Assembly (NCBI GenBank): GCA_963736975.1
Contig: CAVTQY010000002.1
Coordinates: 1,054,001 to 1,118,000 of the forward strand
Length of the DNA: 64,000 bases
Source of the DNA: CAVTQY01 sp963736975
GTDB taxonomy: Bacteria > Pseudomonadota > Alphaproteobacteria > Acetobacterales > Acetobacteraceae
Reading direction: 5' to 3'
Below the pieces are notes generated by a model. The model did not search any database and was not told the origin of the DNA. It saw only the letters and a list, made by a program, of their open reading frames with translations. The position numbers and the translations under genes were made by a program. How positions within the stretch are numbered: the stretch's first letter is position 1; each line of letters opens with the position of its first letter. This document shows, piece by piece, positions 1-7,565 of this stretch.

Positions 1-1
1 T

Positions 2-166
2 GTTGATTGGCTGACCGAGAACAGCGATGAGAGGCTGATCTTCTGGCCCGGATCCGCCACTACCGAGCCGGCTTTTTCTGTGATCGACATGTCGTCCGCT
101 CTTTGCCTTGGCGAGGACGAAGACCGTTCCGCCTGTGTGGCGTCCAGGAAAGCGGGACAATGGTGA
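2..166 (+). CDS. Possible 3' end of a gene entering from the left edge
   Basis: This frame is open from the window edge for 54 codons to a TGA at 164-166. I recognise no domain or motif in the translation, and an open frame of this length occurs by chance in GC-rich DNA. The stretch up to the lipoprotein at 191 shows no other gene. I list it only because the frame has no visible start and could be the tail of something outside the window. Confidence 0.2.
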   Translation, partial: VDWLTENSDERLIFWPGSATTEPAFSVIDMSSALCLGEDEDRSACVASRKAGQW

Positions 167-190
167 GAAAAGCGTTAACAGTCGCCGGCG

Positions 191-346
191 TTACCTGGAC
201 GCGCCGAGGCCGATGCCGACGTTCATGGAGCCGCCGATATGCGGCGTGATGGTGCCCGGCGCCGGCTCGGCGGCAACAGGCGGCGAGGCGGGATTGCTGC
301 ATGCGGCAAGCAGGAATGCCAGCGCGAGCAAACCGGTGAGACGCAT
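191..346 (-). CDS. Small lipoprotein, 51 aa
   Basis: The protein begins with one Arg and a hydrophobic stretch that ends in a lipobox (LLAAC), so it should be lipidated at that Cys and anchored to a membrane. The mature part is about 35 residues, rich in Pro, Ala and Gly, with no recognised domain. It lies directly downstream of the MFS gene. An alternative in-frame ATG at 364 would give an ATGA overlap with the MFS stop and a slightly longer signal peptide, so translational coupling is possible. Neither start has a good ribosome-binding site. Its function is unknown. Confidence 0.6.
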   Translation of the reverse strand: MRLTGLLALAFLLAACSNPASPPVAAEPAPGTITPHIGGSMNVGIGLGASR

Positions 347-360
347 CGGCGGTACTAGGA

Positions 361-1569
361 TCATGGGCGGGTGACGAGCGCAATCAGAATCGCGGCGGCG
401 ATCGCGCAACCCCCGAGCACCGGCAAGGGCAATTCAACCAGCACCGCGGCGAGCAGGCCGGCGGCGAGCCCGGACAATGCCTCGGCGCCCACCTGGAGCG
501 CCTGATTGCTGCCCATCACCTGGCCCTGGTCCCTACCCTCGGCCGCGGTCGATAGCAGTGTCGAGCAGGACGGCAGGCACACCGCAAGCGAAACGGCGGT
601 GACGAAGAGGACGAACCAGAGCGCGCCTTCGGCCCGTGGCACCACGATCGCCGCCATACAGGTGTCGGTGAACGCCGCGGAGCCGATCGTCAGCGATCGA
701 AGCGAAATACGGGCCGACAGCAGGCCGGTCAGCCCGAGATTGACGAGAACGATCGGCAGTCCCACCCAGGCGACGAATTCCGAAACAGCCGAGACTCCGA
801 GATGGAACCGGTCCACGAGGTACATAGGATAGGAACGGAAGAAACCGAAGATCGCGATATAGATCAGAAAATTCGTCCAAAAAAACCGGCGCAGCTGCTT
901 GTCCGAGACGACGATCGACATGCTGCCGAATGCGGTCAACCACGCAGTGGGTGCATGGCCACTGTTCAGAGTTTTGGTTTCTCGGAACAGCAGCACGATT
1001 GCGACAGTCGTAATAGCAAGCAGTACAAACACGGCCCAGAACGGCGTTGCATCGCTGAACCATGGACCGAGCTGCGGATCGGCCAACTTGCCACCGACCA
1101 ATGGCCCGACAATATAAGCAATGCTTGCGCTCATGTAGATGTAGCCGAAATAGCGGTTGCGCTCCGCTGCGGGGACCAGGTCGGTGATGGCACTCTGGGC
1201 GGTGACGATGTTTGCCTCGGCCAAGCCTGCCGCCAGCGAGGCCAGACCCAACAACAGGAGATTCGCTACGCTCAGCGAAAAGCCGATTACAGCATAGCAG
1301 CACGTCGTCGCCGTCAGCGAGGCAAGCAATATGGGCCTGCGGCCAAAGCGGTCCGACAACGCACCGAGGATTGGTGAGCCGAAAAACTGGCCCAGCGGGT
1401 ACAGGCAGAGCAGAACGCCCAGAACGATGGTGCGATGCGCTCGTACGGAGGATGCCGGCAGCAGAGGCGTGGTGCCATGCAGCAGCATCGGCGTGAACAC
1501 GGTGATCATCAGGCTATAACCGACGAACCCCATGAAGATAACGACATAGAGCGGCGCGACCGCGCTCAT
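361..1569 (-). CDS. MFS transporter (TetA/DHA1-like)
   Basis: This is a polytopic inner-membrane protein of about 402 aa with roughly twelve hydrophobic segments. The loop after the second segment reads GALSDRFGRRPILL, the classic major facilitator motif A of drug:proton antiporter type proteins, so export of a small molecule driven by protons is likely. The substrate cannot be told. I chose the ATG at 1569; an in-frame GTG at 1584 would add five residues, and neither has a clear Shine-Dalgarno. The gene lies 41 bases downstream of the enolase-superfamily gene on the same strand and may be co-transcribed with it. Confidence 0.85.
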   Translation of the reverse strand: MSAVAPLYVVIFMGFVGYSLMITVFTPMLLHGTTPLLPASSVRAHRTIVLGVLLCLYPLGQFFGSPILGALSDRFGRRPILLASLTATTCCYAVIGFSLSVANLLLLGLASLAAGLAEANIVTAQSAITDLVPAAERNRYFGYIYMSASIAYIVGPLVGGKLADPQLGPWFSDATPFWAVFVLLAITTVAIVLLFRETKTLNSGHAPTAWLTAFGSMSIVVSDKQLRRFFWTNFLIYIAIFGFFRSYPMYLVDRFHLGVSAVSEFVAWVGLPIVLVNLGLTGLLSARISLRSLTIGSAAFTDTCMAAIVVPRAEGALWFVLFVTAVSLAVCLPSCSTLLSTAAEGRDQGQVMGSNQALQVGAEALSGLAAGLLAAVLVELPLPVLGGCAIAAAILIALVTRP

Positions 1570-1610
1570 GAGGCGCTGGGGCACAACGGCCAGCGCGGGA
1601 TCGTGCTGGA

Positions 1611-2807
1611 TCAGGACCAGGCGCGCCCGGTGGGCGGATGCTCGCGCAGCACCGCCTCGTTCACCTCGGCGCCCCAGCCCGGCCCGGTCGGGATCAACAG
1701 CTCACCCTTATCGATGACCGGCGGCGGGGTCACCAACGAATCCTTCCAGGGCACGTCGTCGATATCGATCTCCATCACCCGGAAGTTCGGGATGGCGGCG
1801 CAGAAATGCGCGCTCATCAGCGAACCCAGATGGCCGTTGAAATTATGCGGCGCGACGTTCACCTCGTAGGTGTCCGCCATGGCCGCGATCTTCATCGCTT
1901 CCAGTATGCCGTTCCAGGGCACGTCGATGATGGCCACATCGACCGATTGTTGCTCCAGGAACGGCCGGTACTGCCGCCGGCCGAACAGCGATTCGCAGGA
2001 CGCGATCCGCGTGCGAGACGATCGCCTGATCGTGGCCAGCGCCGCCGGATCGTATGAATCCACTTCGAGCCACGCCAGCTCGAACGGCTCCATCGCGTGT
2101 GCGATGCGGATATAGCCTTCGGTCCGGAAATTGAAATTGAGGTCGAGATACAAGCCGACCTCCTGCCCCGCGCCGTCGCGGAATGCCGCCATCTGCTCGA
2201 CAAGCCCCTGCACCAGCGCGCGGTCCACCGGCAGGTCCGGCGCAAACGGCACGTTGAATCCCGGCATATGCAGGCCCGGCGTGTCGCCGCCCAGGCGCAT
2301 GATATTGGTCTTGAGCCCCCTGAAGCCGCGCCGCGCGACCTCGGCGCCCTGCGCCGTGACATCGTCCAGCGACCGAATCGGCGGGCTGCCGGTCCATTCG
2401 CGGAACTTTTCGCCGAACTCCACCTGATACGTGCCGCAATGCGACCAGTAGAGGCGCAGGCGGTCGCGGATCGGCCCGCCGAGCAGCTCGTAGACCGGAA
2501 TGCCCAGCGCCTTGGCCTTGATATCCACCAGCGCGTTCTCGATCGCCGCGATCGCCTGCTGGTTGATGCCGCCCGGCGCCGCGCGGGTCACGCCGTGGAG
2601 GAAAGCCGTGTGCCGCTCGACCGGCCGCGGGTCCTGACCGATCAGCCGCTCGCCGAGGCGACGGATCACCGCCGACAACCCCTGCGAGCCATACAACTCC
2701 ATGTATTCCGACCAGCCGACCAGCCCCTCGTCCGTGGTGACCTTCAGGAACGAGAAATCCCGCCAGCCGGCGTTGCAGTGCAGGTCCTCGATGGCGATGA
2801 TGCGCAT
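1611..2807 (-). CDS. Mandelate racemase / muconate lactonizing enzyme family protein
   Basis: This 398-aa protein has the family's usual two-domain layout: an N-terminal capping domain (about 1-125) and an enolase-type barrel. The expected metal-binding carboxylates are visible in the order DLNFNF, LEVDSYD and SCESL, with a LKTN lysine segment before them and a late conserved His in VAPHNFNGHLG. Such enzymes abstract a proton alpha to a carboxylate, most often in sugar-acid dehydration or racemisation; the substrate cannot be assigned here. It follows yebC by 11 bases and is followed by an MFS transporter, which would fit uptake and use of an acid sugar, but that is inference. Confidence 0.88.
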   Translation of the reverse strand: MRIIAIEDLHCNAGWRDFSFLKVTTDEGLVGWSEYMELYGSQGLSAVIRRLGERLIGQDPRPVERHTAFLHGVTRAAPGGINQQAIAAIENALVDIKAKALGIPVYELLGGPIRDRLRLYWSHCGTYQVEFGEKFREWTGSPPIRSLDDVTAQGAEVARRGFRGLKTNIMRLGGDTPGLHMPGFNVPFAPDLPVDRALVQGLVEQMAAFRDGAGQEVGLYLDLNFNFRTEGYIRIAHAMEPFELAWLEVDSYDPAALATIRRSSRTRIASCESLFGRRQYRPFLEQQSVDVAIIDVPWNGILEAMKIAAMADTYEVNVAPHNFNGHLGSLMSAHFCAAIPNFRVMEIDIDDVPWKDSLVTPPPVIDKGELLIPTGPGWGAEVNEAVLREHPPTGRAWS

Positions 2808-2818
2808 GACCGGCCCCG

Positions 2819-3568
2819 CTACGCCGAGAGCTTCTGCATCACCATCTCGGGGATGTCGAAATTGGCATAGACGTTCTGCACGTCATCATTGTCCTCTAGC
2901 GCATCGACCAGCTTCATCACCGAGACCGCGCGCTCCTCGTCCAAGGTCACCGAGGTGGTCGGGCGCCATTCCAGCCGAGCGGTCTCCGGCTCGCCGAAGC
3001 GCGCCTCCAGCGCGTCGCGGACGGCGAAGAAATCGTCCGCCGCGCAGGTGATCTCGTGGCCGTCACGGTCGCTTTCGGCATTCTGGGCGCCCGCCTCGAT
3101 TGCCGCCTCCAGCATTTCGTCGGGGCTGGCCGCGGAGGCGGGGTAGCCGATCACGCCCAACCGGCTGAACAGGAAACTGACCGAGTTGGTCTCGCCCAGC
3201 GCGCCCCCGTGCTTCGAAAACGCCGAGCGCACGTCCGAGGCGGTGCGGTTGCGGTTGTCGGTCAGCGCCTCGACGATGACGGCCACCCCGGCCGGGCCGT
3301 ATCCCTCGTAACGGACGTCGGCGTAATCCTCCCCGGCGCCGGCCCCGGTCGCCTTCTTGATCGCGCGGTCCACGGTGTCCTTCGGCATATTGGCCTGGCG
3401 CGCTGCCACCACCGCCGCGCGCAGCCGCGGATTGAAGGCGGGATCGGCCAGCCCCTGGCGGGCGGCCACGGTGATTTCGCGGATCAGCTTGGCGAATTGC
3501 CGGGCGCGGCGAGCGTCCTGCACGCCCTTGCGGTGCATGATGTTCTTGAACTGGGAGTGTCCGGCCAT
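2819..3568 (-). CDS. yebC: YebC/PmpR family protein
   Basis: This 249-aa protein opens with the family hallmark MAGHSQFKNIMHRKG and has the standard length of the DUF28 family. Members are cytoplasmic; some are described as DNA-binding transcriptional regulators, and others act on the ribosome to relieve stalling at proline stretches. Conserved features seen include RYEGYGPAGVAVIVEALTDN in the middle domain. The window does not contain ruvCAB, its usual neighbours; instead the enolase-superfamily gene follows 11 bases downstream. The start is fixed by the conserved N-terminus. Confidence 0.95.
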   Translation of the reverse strand: MAGHSQFKNIMHRKGVQDARRARQFAKLIREITVAARQGLADPAFNPRLRAAVVAARQANMPKDTVDRAIKKATGAGAGEDYADVRYEGYGPAGVAVIVEALTDNRNRTASDVRSAFSKHGGALGETNSVSFLFSRLGVIGYPASAASPDEMLEAAIEAGAQNAESDRDGHEITCAADDFFAVRDALEARFGEPETARLEWRPTTSVTLDEERAVSVMKLVDALEDNDDVQNVYANFDIPEMVMQKLSA

Positions 3569-3570
3569 TT

Positions 3571-3606
3571 TCCAGTGGTCAGTTGTCAGTGGTCGGCGGT
3601 CAGTCT
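3571..3606. repeat. Short imperfect GGTCAGT-type tandem repeat
   Basis: Just upstream of yebC the sequence repeats units such as GTGGTCAGT, TGTCAGTGGTC and GCGGTCAGT. It covers the divergent gap between yebC and the ABM-domain gene. It is too short and irregular to call a known element. Confidence 0.5.
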
Positions 3607-3636
3607 AGTCCGGCAGCACGGCAGGAGGAAAACCGG

Positions 3637-3954
3637 ATGTTCATTGCGATGAACCGCTTCAAGGTTCTGCCCGGGGCGGAGGCAGAGTTCGAGCAGGTCT
3701 GGACCTCGCGCGACAGCCACCTTCACGGCACGCCGGGCTTCGTCGAGTTCCACCTGCTGCGCGGGCCGGCGGCCGACGACCACGTGCTCTATTCCTCCCA
3801 CACCATCTGGCGCTCGCGGGCGGATTTCGAAGCCTGGACCCGGTCGGATGCGTTCCGGGCGGCGCATGCCGGCGCGGGGGCCAACAAGCCGCTCTACGCC
3901 GGACATCCGCAGTTCGAAGGTTTTGAGGTGATCCAGACCATCCGGGGACGGTAG
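3637..3954 (+). CDS. Antibiotic biosynthesis monooxygenase (ABM) domain protein
   Basis: This is a 105-aa single-domain protein. The N-terminus (MFIAMNRFKVLPGAEAEFE) and the later IWRSRADFEAWTRS block are typical of the ferredoxin-like dimeric alpha-beta barrel of ABM/IsdG-like proteins, which include haem-degrading monooxygenases and quinol monooxygenases. The exact reaction cannot be predicted from the fold. The start at 3637 is preceded by an AGGAGG Shine-Dalgarno; an earlier in-frame ATG at 3583 would run through the short repeats and is less likely. The last codons (FEVIQTIRG) are duplicated 250 bases downstream. Confidence 0.82.
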   Translation: MFIAMNRFKVLPGAEAEFEQVWTSRDSHLHGTPGFVEFHLLRGPAADDHVLYSSHTIWRSRADFEAWTRSDAFRAAHAGAGANKPLYAGHPQFEGFEVIQTIRGR

Positions 3955-4020
3955 TCTCGCTATCACCTGCTAGCGCACGGAGCGACCGCCGCCGGATTTT
4001 ACCGACCCGACTTTCGACGG

Positions 4021-4202
4021 GTGATCCTTCTCGACACCAATGTGGTATTGGAGCTGATGCGCCCCGAACCAATCCCGCGGTCGTGCCGTTCATCGACACG
4101 TCTCGCTTCGACGCGCCATGGCCCTGGCCCACGGTACCGCTCCCGTGATCCGCACCATCGCGGAGTCGAGGCTTCGAGGTGATCCAGACGATCCGGGGGT
4201 GA
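4021..4202 (+). pseudogene. Remnant of a VapC/FitB-type PIN-domain toxin
   Basis: A GTG-started frame reads VILLDTNVVLELMRPE, the first strand and acidic residue of PIN-domain ribonucleases of toxin-antitoxin modules. After 16 codons the frame breaks; shifting by one base gives NPAVVPFIDTSRFD, the expected continuation, before a stop. The catalytic remainder and any antitoxin gene are missing, so this is a dead fragment. It ends in a second copy of the last codons of the upstream ABM gene (4176-4198), which suggests a duplication or a replacement event. Confidence 0.7.
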
Positions 4203-4254
4203 CCCTCACCCGGCTCGCTGCGCGACCCGACCTCTCTCGCAGGCGGGAGAGGTG
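4203..4254. repeat. REP-like intergenic element, copy 1
   Basis: It begins CCCTCACCCGGCTCGCTGCG and ends with a CTCTC...GAGAG stem followed by GTG. Related copies occur at 43141 and 46340 in this window. Each can form two hairpins, so they may act as transcript-end structures. Confidence 0.6.
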
Positions 4255-4278
4255 TTCTCGGACCTATCGGAGCGCCGG

Positions 4279-5097
4279 TCAGTACTCGGAAGGCATCGCC
4301 GGCGACAGGCGGCCGCCCAGGCGTATTGGCTCGACCCGCCGTGCCAGCCCCGTCGCATCGTCCGTCTCCACGAACAACCCGCACACCGTCGCCTCGCCCT
4401 CGGCCGGGTTGAGGCGTTCGCCCGGCACCTTCCGCCAGAAGCGGATCGCCGCATCCTGCTTCTGCATGCCGATCACGCTGTCATAGTCGCCCGACATCCC
4501 CGCATCGGATTGAAACGCCGTCCCGCCCGGTAGAATCTGATGATCGGCCGATGGGCAATGCGTGTGCGTGCCCACAACCATGGAGACCTGGCCGTCGAAG
4601 GAATGCGCGTATGCCATCTTCTCGCTCGACGCTTCGGCATGGATATCTGCCAGGATCGCCTGCACGGTCCCGCCCAGCCGGTGCTTTGCCAACACCTCCG
4701 CCGTGCCGCGGAAAGGGCAGTCGAGCGCATCCAGATAAAGCCGGCCCATTGCCTGCAGCACCAGCGCCCGGCGCCCGCCCGGAACCTCGACGACGACCGA
4801 GCCGGCGCCCGCCACGCCGGGCGGATAGTTTAGCGGCCGCAACAGCCGCGGATGCTCGGAGATATAGGGCACGATTTCCTTGCGGTCCCAGGCGTGGTTG
4901 CCGAGCGTCAGCACATCGGCGCCGGCCTTAAACAGCGCTTCTGCCATGTCGGGCCCCAGCCCGAAACCGTGCGAGGCGTTCTCGGCGTTTACCACCGCAA
5001 GGTCGATGCGCAGCGTCTGGCGCAGCTTCGGCAGCGTTGCGCCCACCGCCTCGCGGCCGGAGCGCCCGACCACGTCGCCGATAAACAAAATTCGCAT
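4279..5097 (-). CDS. TIGR00282/YmdB family metallophosphoesterase
   Basis: This 272-aa protein has all the metal-binding blocks of the family: RILFIGDVVGRSGR at the N-terminus, NAENASHGFGL, GNHAWD, ADIHAEA and GTHTHCPSAD. YmdB-type enzymes are cytoplasmic dinuclear-metal phosphodiesterases; Bacillus YmdB hydrolyses 2',3'-cyclic AMP. The length is normal for the family. Its ATG directly follows the stop codon of the upstream 5-formyltetrahydrofolate cyclo-ligase gene (TAAATG), so the two are likely translated from one message. This pairing downstream of zapA and 6S RNA is common in Alphaproteobacteria. Confidence 0.92.
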   Translation of the reverse strand: MRILFIGDVVGRSGREAVGATLPKLRQTLRIDLAVVNAENASHGFGLGPDMAEALFKAGADVLTLGNHAWDRKEIVPYISEHPRLLRPLNYPPGVAGAGSVVVEVPGGRRALVLQAMGRLYLDALDCPFRGTAEVLAKHRLGGTVQAILADIHAEASSEKMAYAHSFDGQVSMVVGTHTHCPSADHQILPGGTAFQSDAGMSGDYDSVIGMQKQDAAIRFWRKVPGERLNPAEGEATVCGLFVETDDATGLARRVEPIRLGGRLSPAMPSEY

Positions 5098-5685
5098 TTA
5101 CTGGTCCTTATCCGTCCCGGCGCAGAGCACCACCCCGCGCTCGGTCGCCACCGCATCCAGCCGCACATCGTATGCCGCCGCCGGCACCGCCGCCATTTCC
5201 TGTGCCGCGTACCCACACCCGAGCGCGAACGCACCCGGCAAGCCGGCCAGCGTGCGGTCGTAATACCCGCCGCCATAGCCCAGCCGATAACCGCGGCAAT
5301 CGAACGCGAGCAACGGCACCAGCAGGAACGCCGGCACGCATTCCTCCCCGGTGGGACGCATCGTACCGAACGGTTCGCGCTGCAACTCATCGCCCGGGCG
5401 CCACCGCCGGAAGCTGAGCTTCTCGCCCCGCCGCGGCGTCACCGGCAGCGCGATCGGGTGTCCGCGCTCATGAAGCGCCAGCAACAGGGGCCGGATGTCG
5501 ATCTCCGATCTCATCGGCCAGTACCCGGAGACCACCACGCCCGCCGGCGGCGGGCAGTCGCGCAACACATGCTCGGCCAGCACCGCTCCCAACGCCGGAT
5601 TGCAGTCCGCGCGGACGCCTCGCGCCCACGCCCGGGCTGCGCGCTTCGCCTCAATCACATCGGAAAACAAGTGCGGAGCCGCCAT
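5098..5685 (-). CDS. 5-formyltetrahydrofolate cyclo-ligase
   Basis: This 195-aa protein converts 5-formyl-THF to 5,10-methenyl-THF using ATP, salvaging folate in the cytoplasm. The signature RLGYGGGYYDRTL near residue 150 and the earlier GYWPMRSEIDI segment are characteristic. It lies immediately 3' of the 6S RNA candidate and zapA, the conserved arrangement in which the 6S transcript reads into this gene (ygfA/fau in E. coli). The start ATG at 5685 leaves 151 bases for the RNA. Confidence 0.93.
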   Translation of the reverse strand: MAAPHLFSDVIEAKRAARAWARGVRADCNPALGAVLAEHVLRDCPPPAGVVVSGYWPMRSEIDIRPLLLALHERGHPIALPVTPRRGEKLSFRRWRPGDELQREPFGTMRPTGEECVPAFLLVPLLAFDCRGYRLGYGGGYYDRTLAGLPGAFALGCGYAAQEMAAVPAAAYDVRLDAVATERGVVLCAGTDKDQ

Positions 5686-5699
5686 GGCCGTTGGCGTCT

Positions 5700-5835
5700 C
5701 ATCCTCCCAGAGCCTGCGTTTGCAGGTGGGCGCCAGGTACCGAGACCAGGGCCTCGGCAGAGCCAGCTCCCGGGAGAATGCTTACTGGCCCCGGGGATGA
5801 ATTGCCTGACGCACCGGGCAGCTCCGCCTGCACAA
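5700..5835 (-). ncRNA. ssrS: 6S RNA (boundaries approximate)
   Basis: The gap between zapA and the 5-FCL gene is the conserved location of 6S RNA, which binds sigma70-RNA polymerase by mimicking an open promoter. On the minus strand the sequence folds as expected. A closing stem pairs GCAGGCGG (5824-5831) with CCACCTGC (5722-5729), and GGTGCG...CAGG pairs with CCTGGCGCC. An apical stem GGGCCAG/CTGGCTC contains an inner CTCCCGGGAG hairpin. On the 3' side of the central bubble is the small hairpin CCGAG/CTCGG typical of alphaproteobacterial 6S. The ends were not located exactly. Confidence 0.75.
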
Positions 5836-5836
5836 C

Positions 5837-6190
5837 TTAGGGATGCTCCAGCCCGGCGGCAATCTCTTCCGCGCGCTTCGCCAACCGGCTGAGACGCCGT
5901 TCCAGTTTCGGATCGCCCGCCGTCTGTGCCGCCTGCGCGGCCGCTTTCGCGGCGGCATCCGCCTGCTTCTGCGCCTGTTTCAGCGCCGCCTCCATCTCAT
6001 ACAGATCATCTGCCATCAGCAGCGCGGCCATAACCAGCATGCGCGCCTCGCCGCTCTGCCCGGCCACGTTCTTGATGCTCTCGATCCGGCGCTCGACCTC
6101 CGCCGCCATGGCCGCGAGGTGCTGCTCTTCACCGTCCTGGCAGCCCACCGTGTAGGCATAGCCATTGATGCGAATGGTCACCTGCGCCAT
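5837..6190 (-). CDS. zapA: Cell division protein ZapA
   Basis: This 117-aa protein begins MAQVTIRINGYAYTVGCQDGEE, the ZapA beta-strand head, and continues into a long Ala/Glu-rich coiled coil. ZapA tetramers crosslink FtsZ filaments at the division site. The open frame extends far upstream but the head motif fixes the start at 6190. The gene follows a 60-aa coiled-coil gene and precedes 6S RNA, the standard alphaproteobacterial order. Confidence 0.93.
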   Translation of the reverse strand: MAQVTIRINGYAYTVGCQDGEEQHLAAMAAEVERRIESIKNVAGQSGEARMLVMAALLMADDLYEMEAALKQAQKQADAAAKAAAQAAQTAGDPKLERRLSRLAKRAEEIAAGLEHP

Positions 6191-6224
6191 GCCGGCATTC
6201 CCCCGTGTTGCCTCATGTTGAACG

Positions 6225-6407
6225 CTATGACCTGTCGCCGAGTGCGGCGCGCAGCCGCTCGATTGCCGCATCGAGCCGCGCCGAGATCTCCGCGGTCGTC
6301 GCGTCCGCCTCTCGCGATCCATCCTGAACCGCCAGCCGCGCGATCCGTTCCAGCGCCGCTTCCAGCCGTTGCGCGGCTGCATCGGCGCTTTCGGGTTGGT
6401 CCGACAT
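6225..6407 (-). CDS. Small coiled-coil protein upstream of zapA (DUF4164-like)
   Basis: This is a 60-aa acidic protein made almost wholly of heptad-like helix (AAQRLEAALERIARLA, then LDAAIERLRAAL). Short coiled-coil proteins of this kind are often encoded just before zapA in Alphaproteobacteria and are commonly annotated as DUF4164; the function is unknown. The end is 34 bases from the zapA start on the same strand, consistent with one operon and a role in cell division, but that is contextual inference. Confidence 0.7.
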   Translation of the reverse strand: MSDQPESADAAAQRLEAALERIARLAVQDGSREADATTAEISARLDAAIERLRAALGDRS

Positions 6408-6476
6408 AGCCCTCCCGCCGCGTGCGTCCGAATCCTCTCGGCTTGAACAGAACGGGCAAACGCTTGAACGTCAAGC

Positions 6477-6890
6477 ATGGTGCGGTTTCCTGCCGTGGTC
6501 GTGCACGGACTTGTGGATGCGCGGGCAGCACTTGAGCCCGGCCGCCCGGTCACGCTGCTGTCCGGCCTGGGCGCTGCGCTCTATGCCGGATGCGGCTGGT
6601 GGCGCGCGTTGATCGCCCGCGCCCGGGGCGAATTCCCCGCAGTGCCGCTCGACGACGTGCTGGATTGCGCCGATGCGGCCGGCTATGCGCTCGCCGCCTT
6701 TCGCATCGGCCAACGCATGATCGTACTGTCGCCGGACACGCCGGGCTGGCCGGCGGTGGTGGCGATCGGAGCCGGTCGAGGCGCCGTGGTGCTGCCGGCA
6801 CGTCCCCCGGCGCTCGATCTCGCTGCTCGCAACGCAATGCGGCAGCTGCCCGCTTGGCTTGCCGGTGACAATGCGGCGCCTCTGGGCTAG
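6477..6890 (+). CDS. Conserved hypothetical protein, 137 aa
   Basis: The protein is soluble, Ala/Val/Gly-rich, and begins MVRFPAVVVHGLVDARAALEPG with a later LLSGLGAALYAGCGWWRALI segment. No characterised domain is recognised. It starts a plus-strand run with thiE and pdxJ (9 bases to thiE) and is divergent from the zapA cluster. The close spacing suggests one transcript with the cofactor genes. It is probably a lineage-restricted protein. Confidence 0.7.
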   Translation: MVRFPAVVVHGLVDARAALEPGRPVTLLSGLGAALYAGCGWWRALIARARGEFPAVPLDDVLDCADAAGYALAAFRIGQRMIVLSPDTPGWPAVVAIGAGRGAVVLPARPPALDLAARNAMRQLPAWLAGDNAAPLG

Positions 6891-6899
6891 GATACGCGG

Positions 6900-7565
6900 A
6901 TGGCGGAACCGGGCGGAGAGCGATGCCGTCTCTATCTGATTACCCCGCCCAGGTTCGACCTCGCCCGATTCCCCGACCTGCTGGCGGCGGCCCTGGACGC
7001 CGATGACGTCGCCGCCGTGCAGCTTCGCATCAAGGACGCCGACGACGACGCCTGGCATCGCGCAATCGATGCGCTGCGCCCGCTCGCGCAGTCCCGCGGC
7101 GTTGCCTTTTTGCTGAACGATCGCGCTGACGTCGCGCGCGCCACCGGGTGCGACGGCGCGCATGTCGGCCAGGACGACGTGCCGGCGCGCCAGGCCCGCG
7201 CCGCACTCGGCCCGGACCTCACGCTCGGCGTCACCTGCCACGCGAGCCGCGACCTCGCCATGCGAGCCGGAGAAGACAGCGCCGATTACGTGGCCTTCGG
7301 CGCCTTCTTCCGCTCCGGCACCAAACAGGTCACGGAACTGGCAGATCCGGACATACTGCGCTGGTGGTCGGAGCTGATGGAGCTGCCCTGCTGCGCGATC
7401 GGGGGCATCACCGCCGAGAACTGCGCGCCGCTTGTGCAAGCCGGCGCCGACTTCCTCGCGGTGGTCGGTTCCGTGTGGAATCATCCGGATGGACCGGCCG
7501 CCGGCGTGCGGGCGCTGAACGGCGCCATCCGAACCGCATGGGAGCAACGCGCATGGCCCGCCTGA
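6900..7565 (+). CDS. thiE: Thiamine phosphate synthase
   Basis: This 221-aa TIM-barrel enzyme couples HMP pyrophosphate and thiazole phosphate to thiamine phosphate. Family blocks seen are CRLYLITPP, VQLRIKDADDD, FLLNDRADVA, DGAHVGQDDVP, GVTCHASRD, YVAFGAFFRSGTK and CAIGGITAENCAPLVQAGADFLAVV. No TPP riboswitch is apparent upstream. The 3' end overlaps pdxJ by 13 bases, so the two are co-translated. No other thi genes occur in the window. Confidence 0.93.
   Translation: MAEPGGERCRLYLITPPRFDLARFPDLLAAALDADDVAAVQLRIKDADDDAWHRAIDALRPLAQSRGVAFLLNDRADVARATGCDGAHVGQDDVPARQARAALGPDLTLGVTCHASRDLAMRAGEDSADYVAFGAFFRSGTKQVTELADPDILRWWSELMELPCCAIGGITAENCAPLVQAGADFLAVVGSVWNHPDGPAAGVRALNGAIRTAWEQRAWPA

Noticed and set aside
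4021..4202. Functional toxin-antitoxin module
   Set aside because: The PIN frame is broken after 16 codons, the catalytic remainder is missing and no antitoxin-like frame precedes it.
6408..6899. TPP riboswitch upstream of thiE
   Set aside because: Neither the CTGAGA core nor the downstream ACCTGATC-type element is visible, and the leader before 6477 is only about 70 bases.
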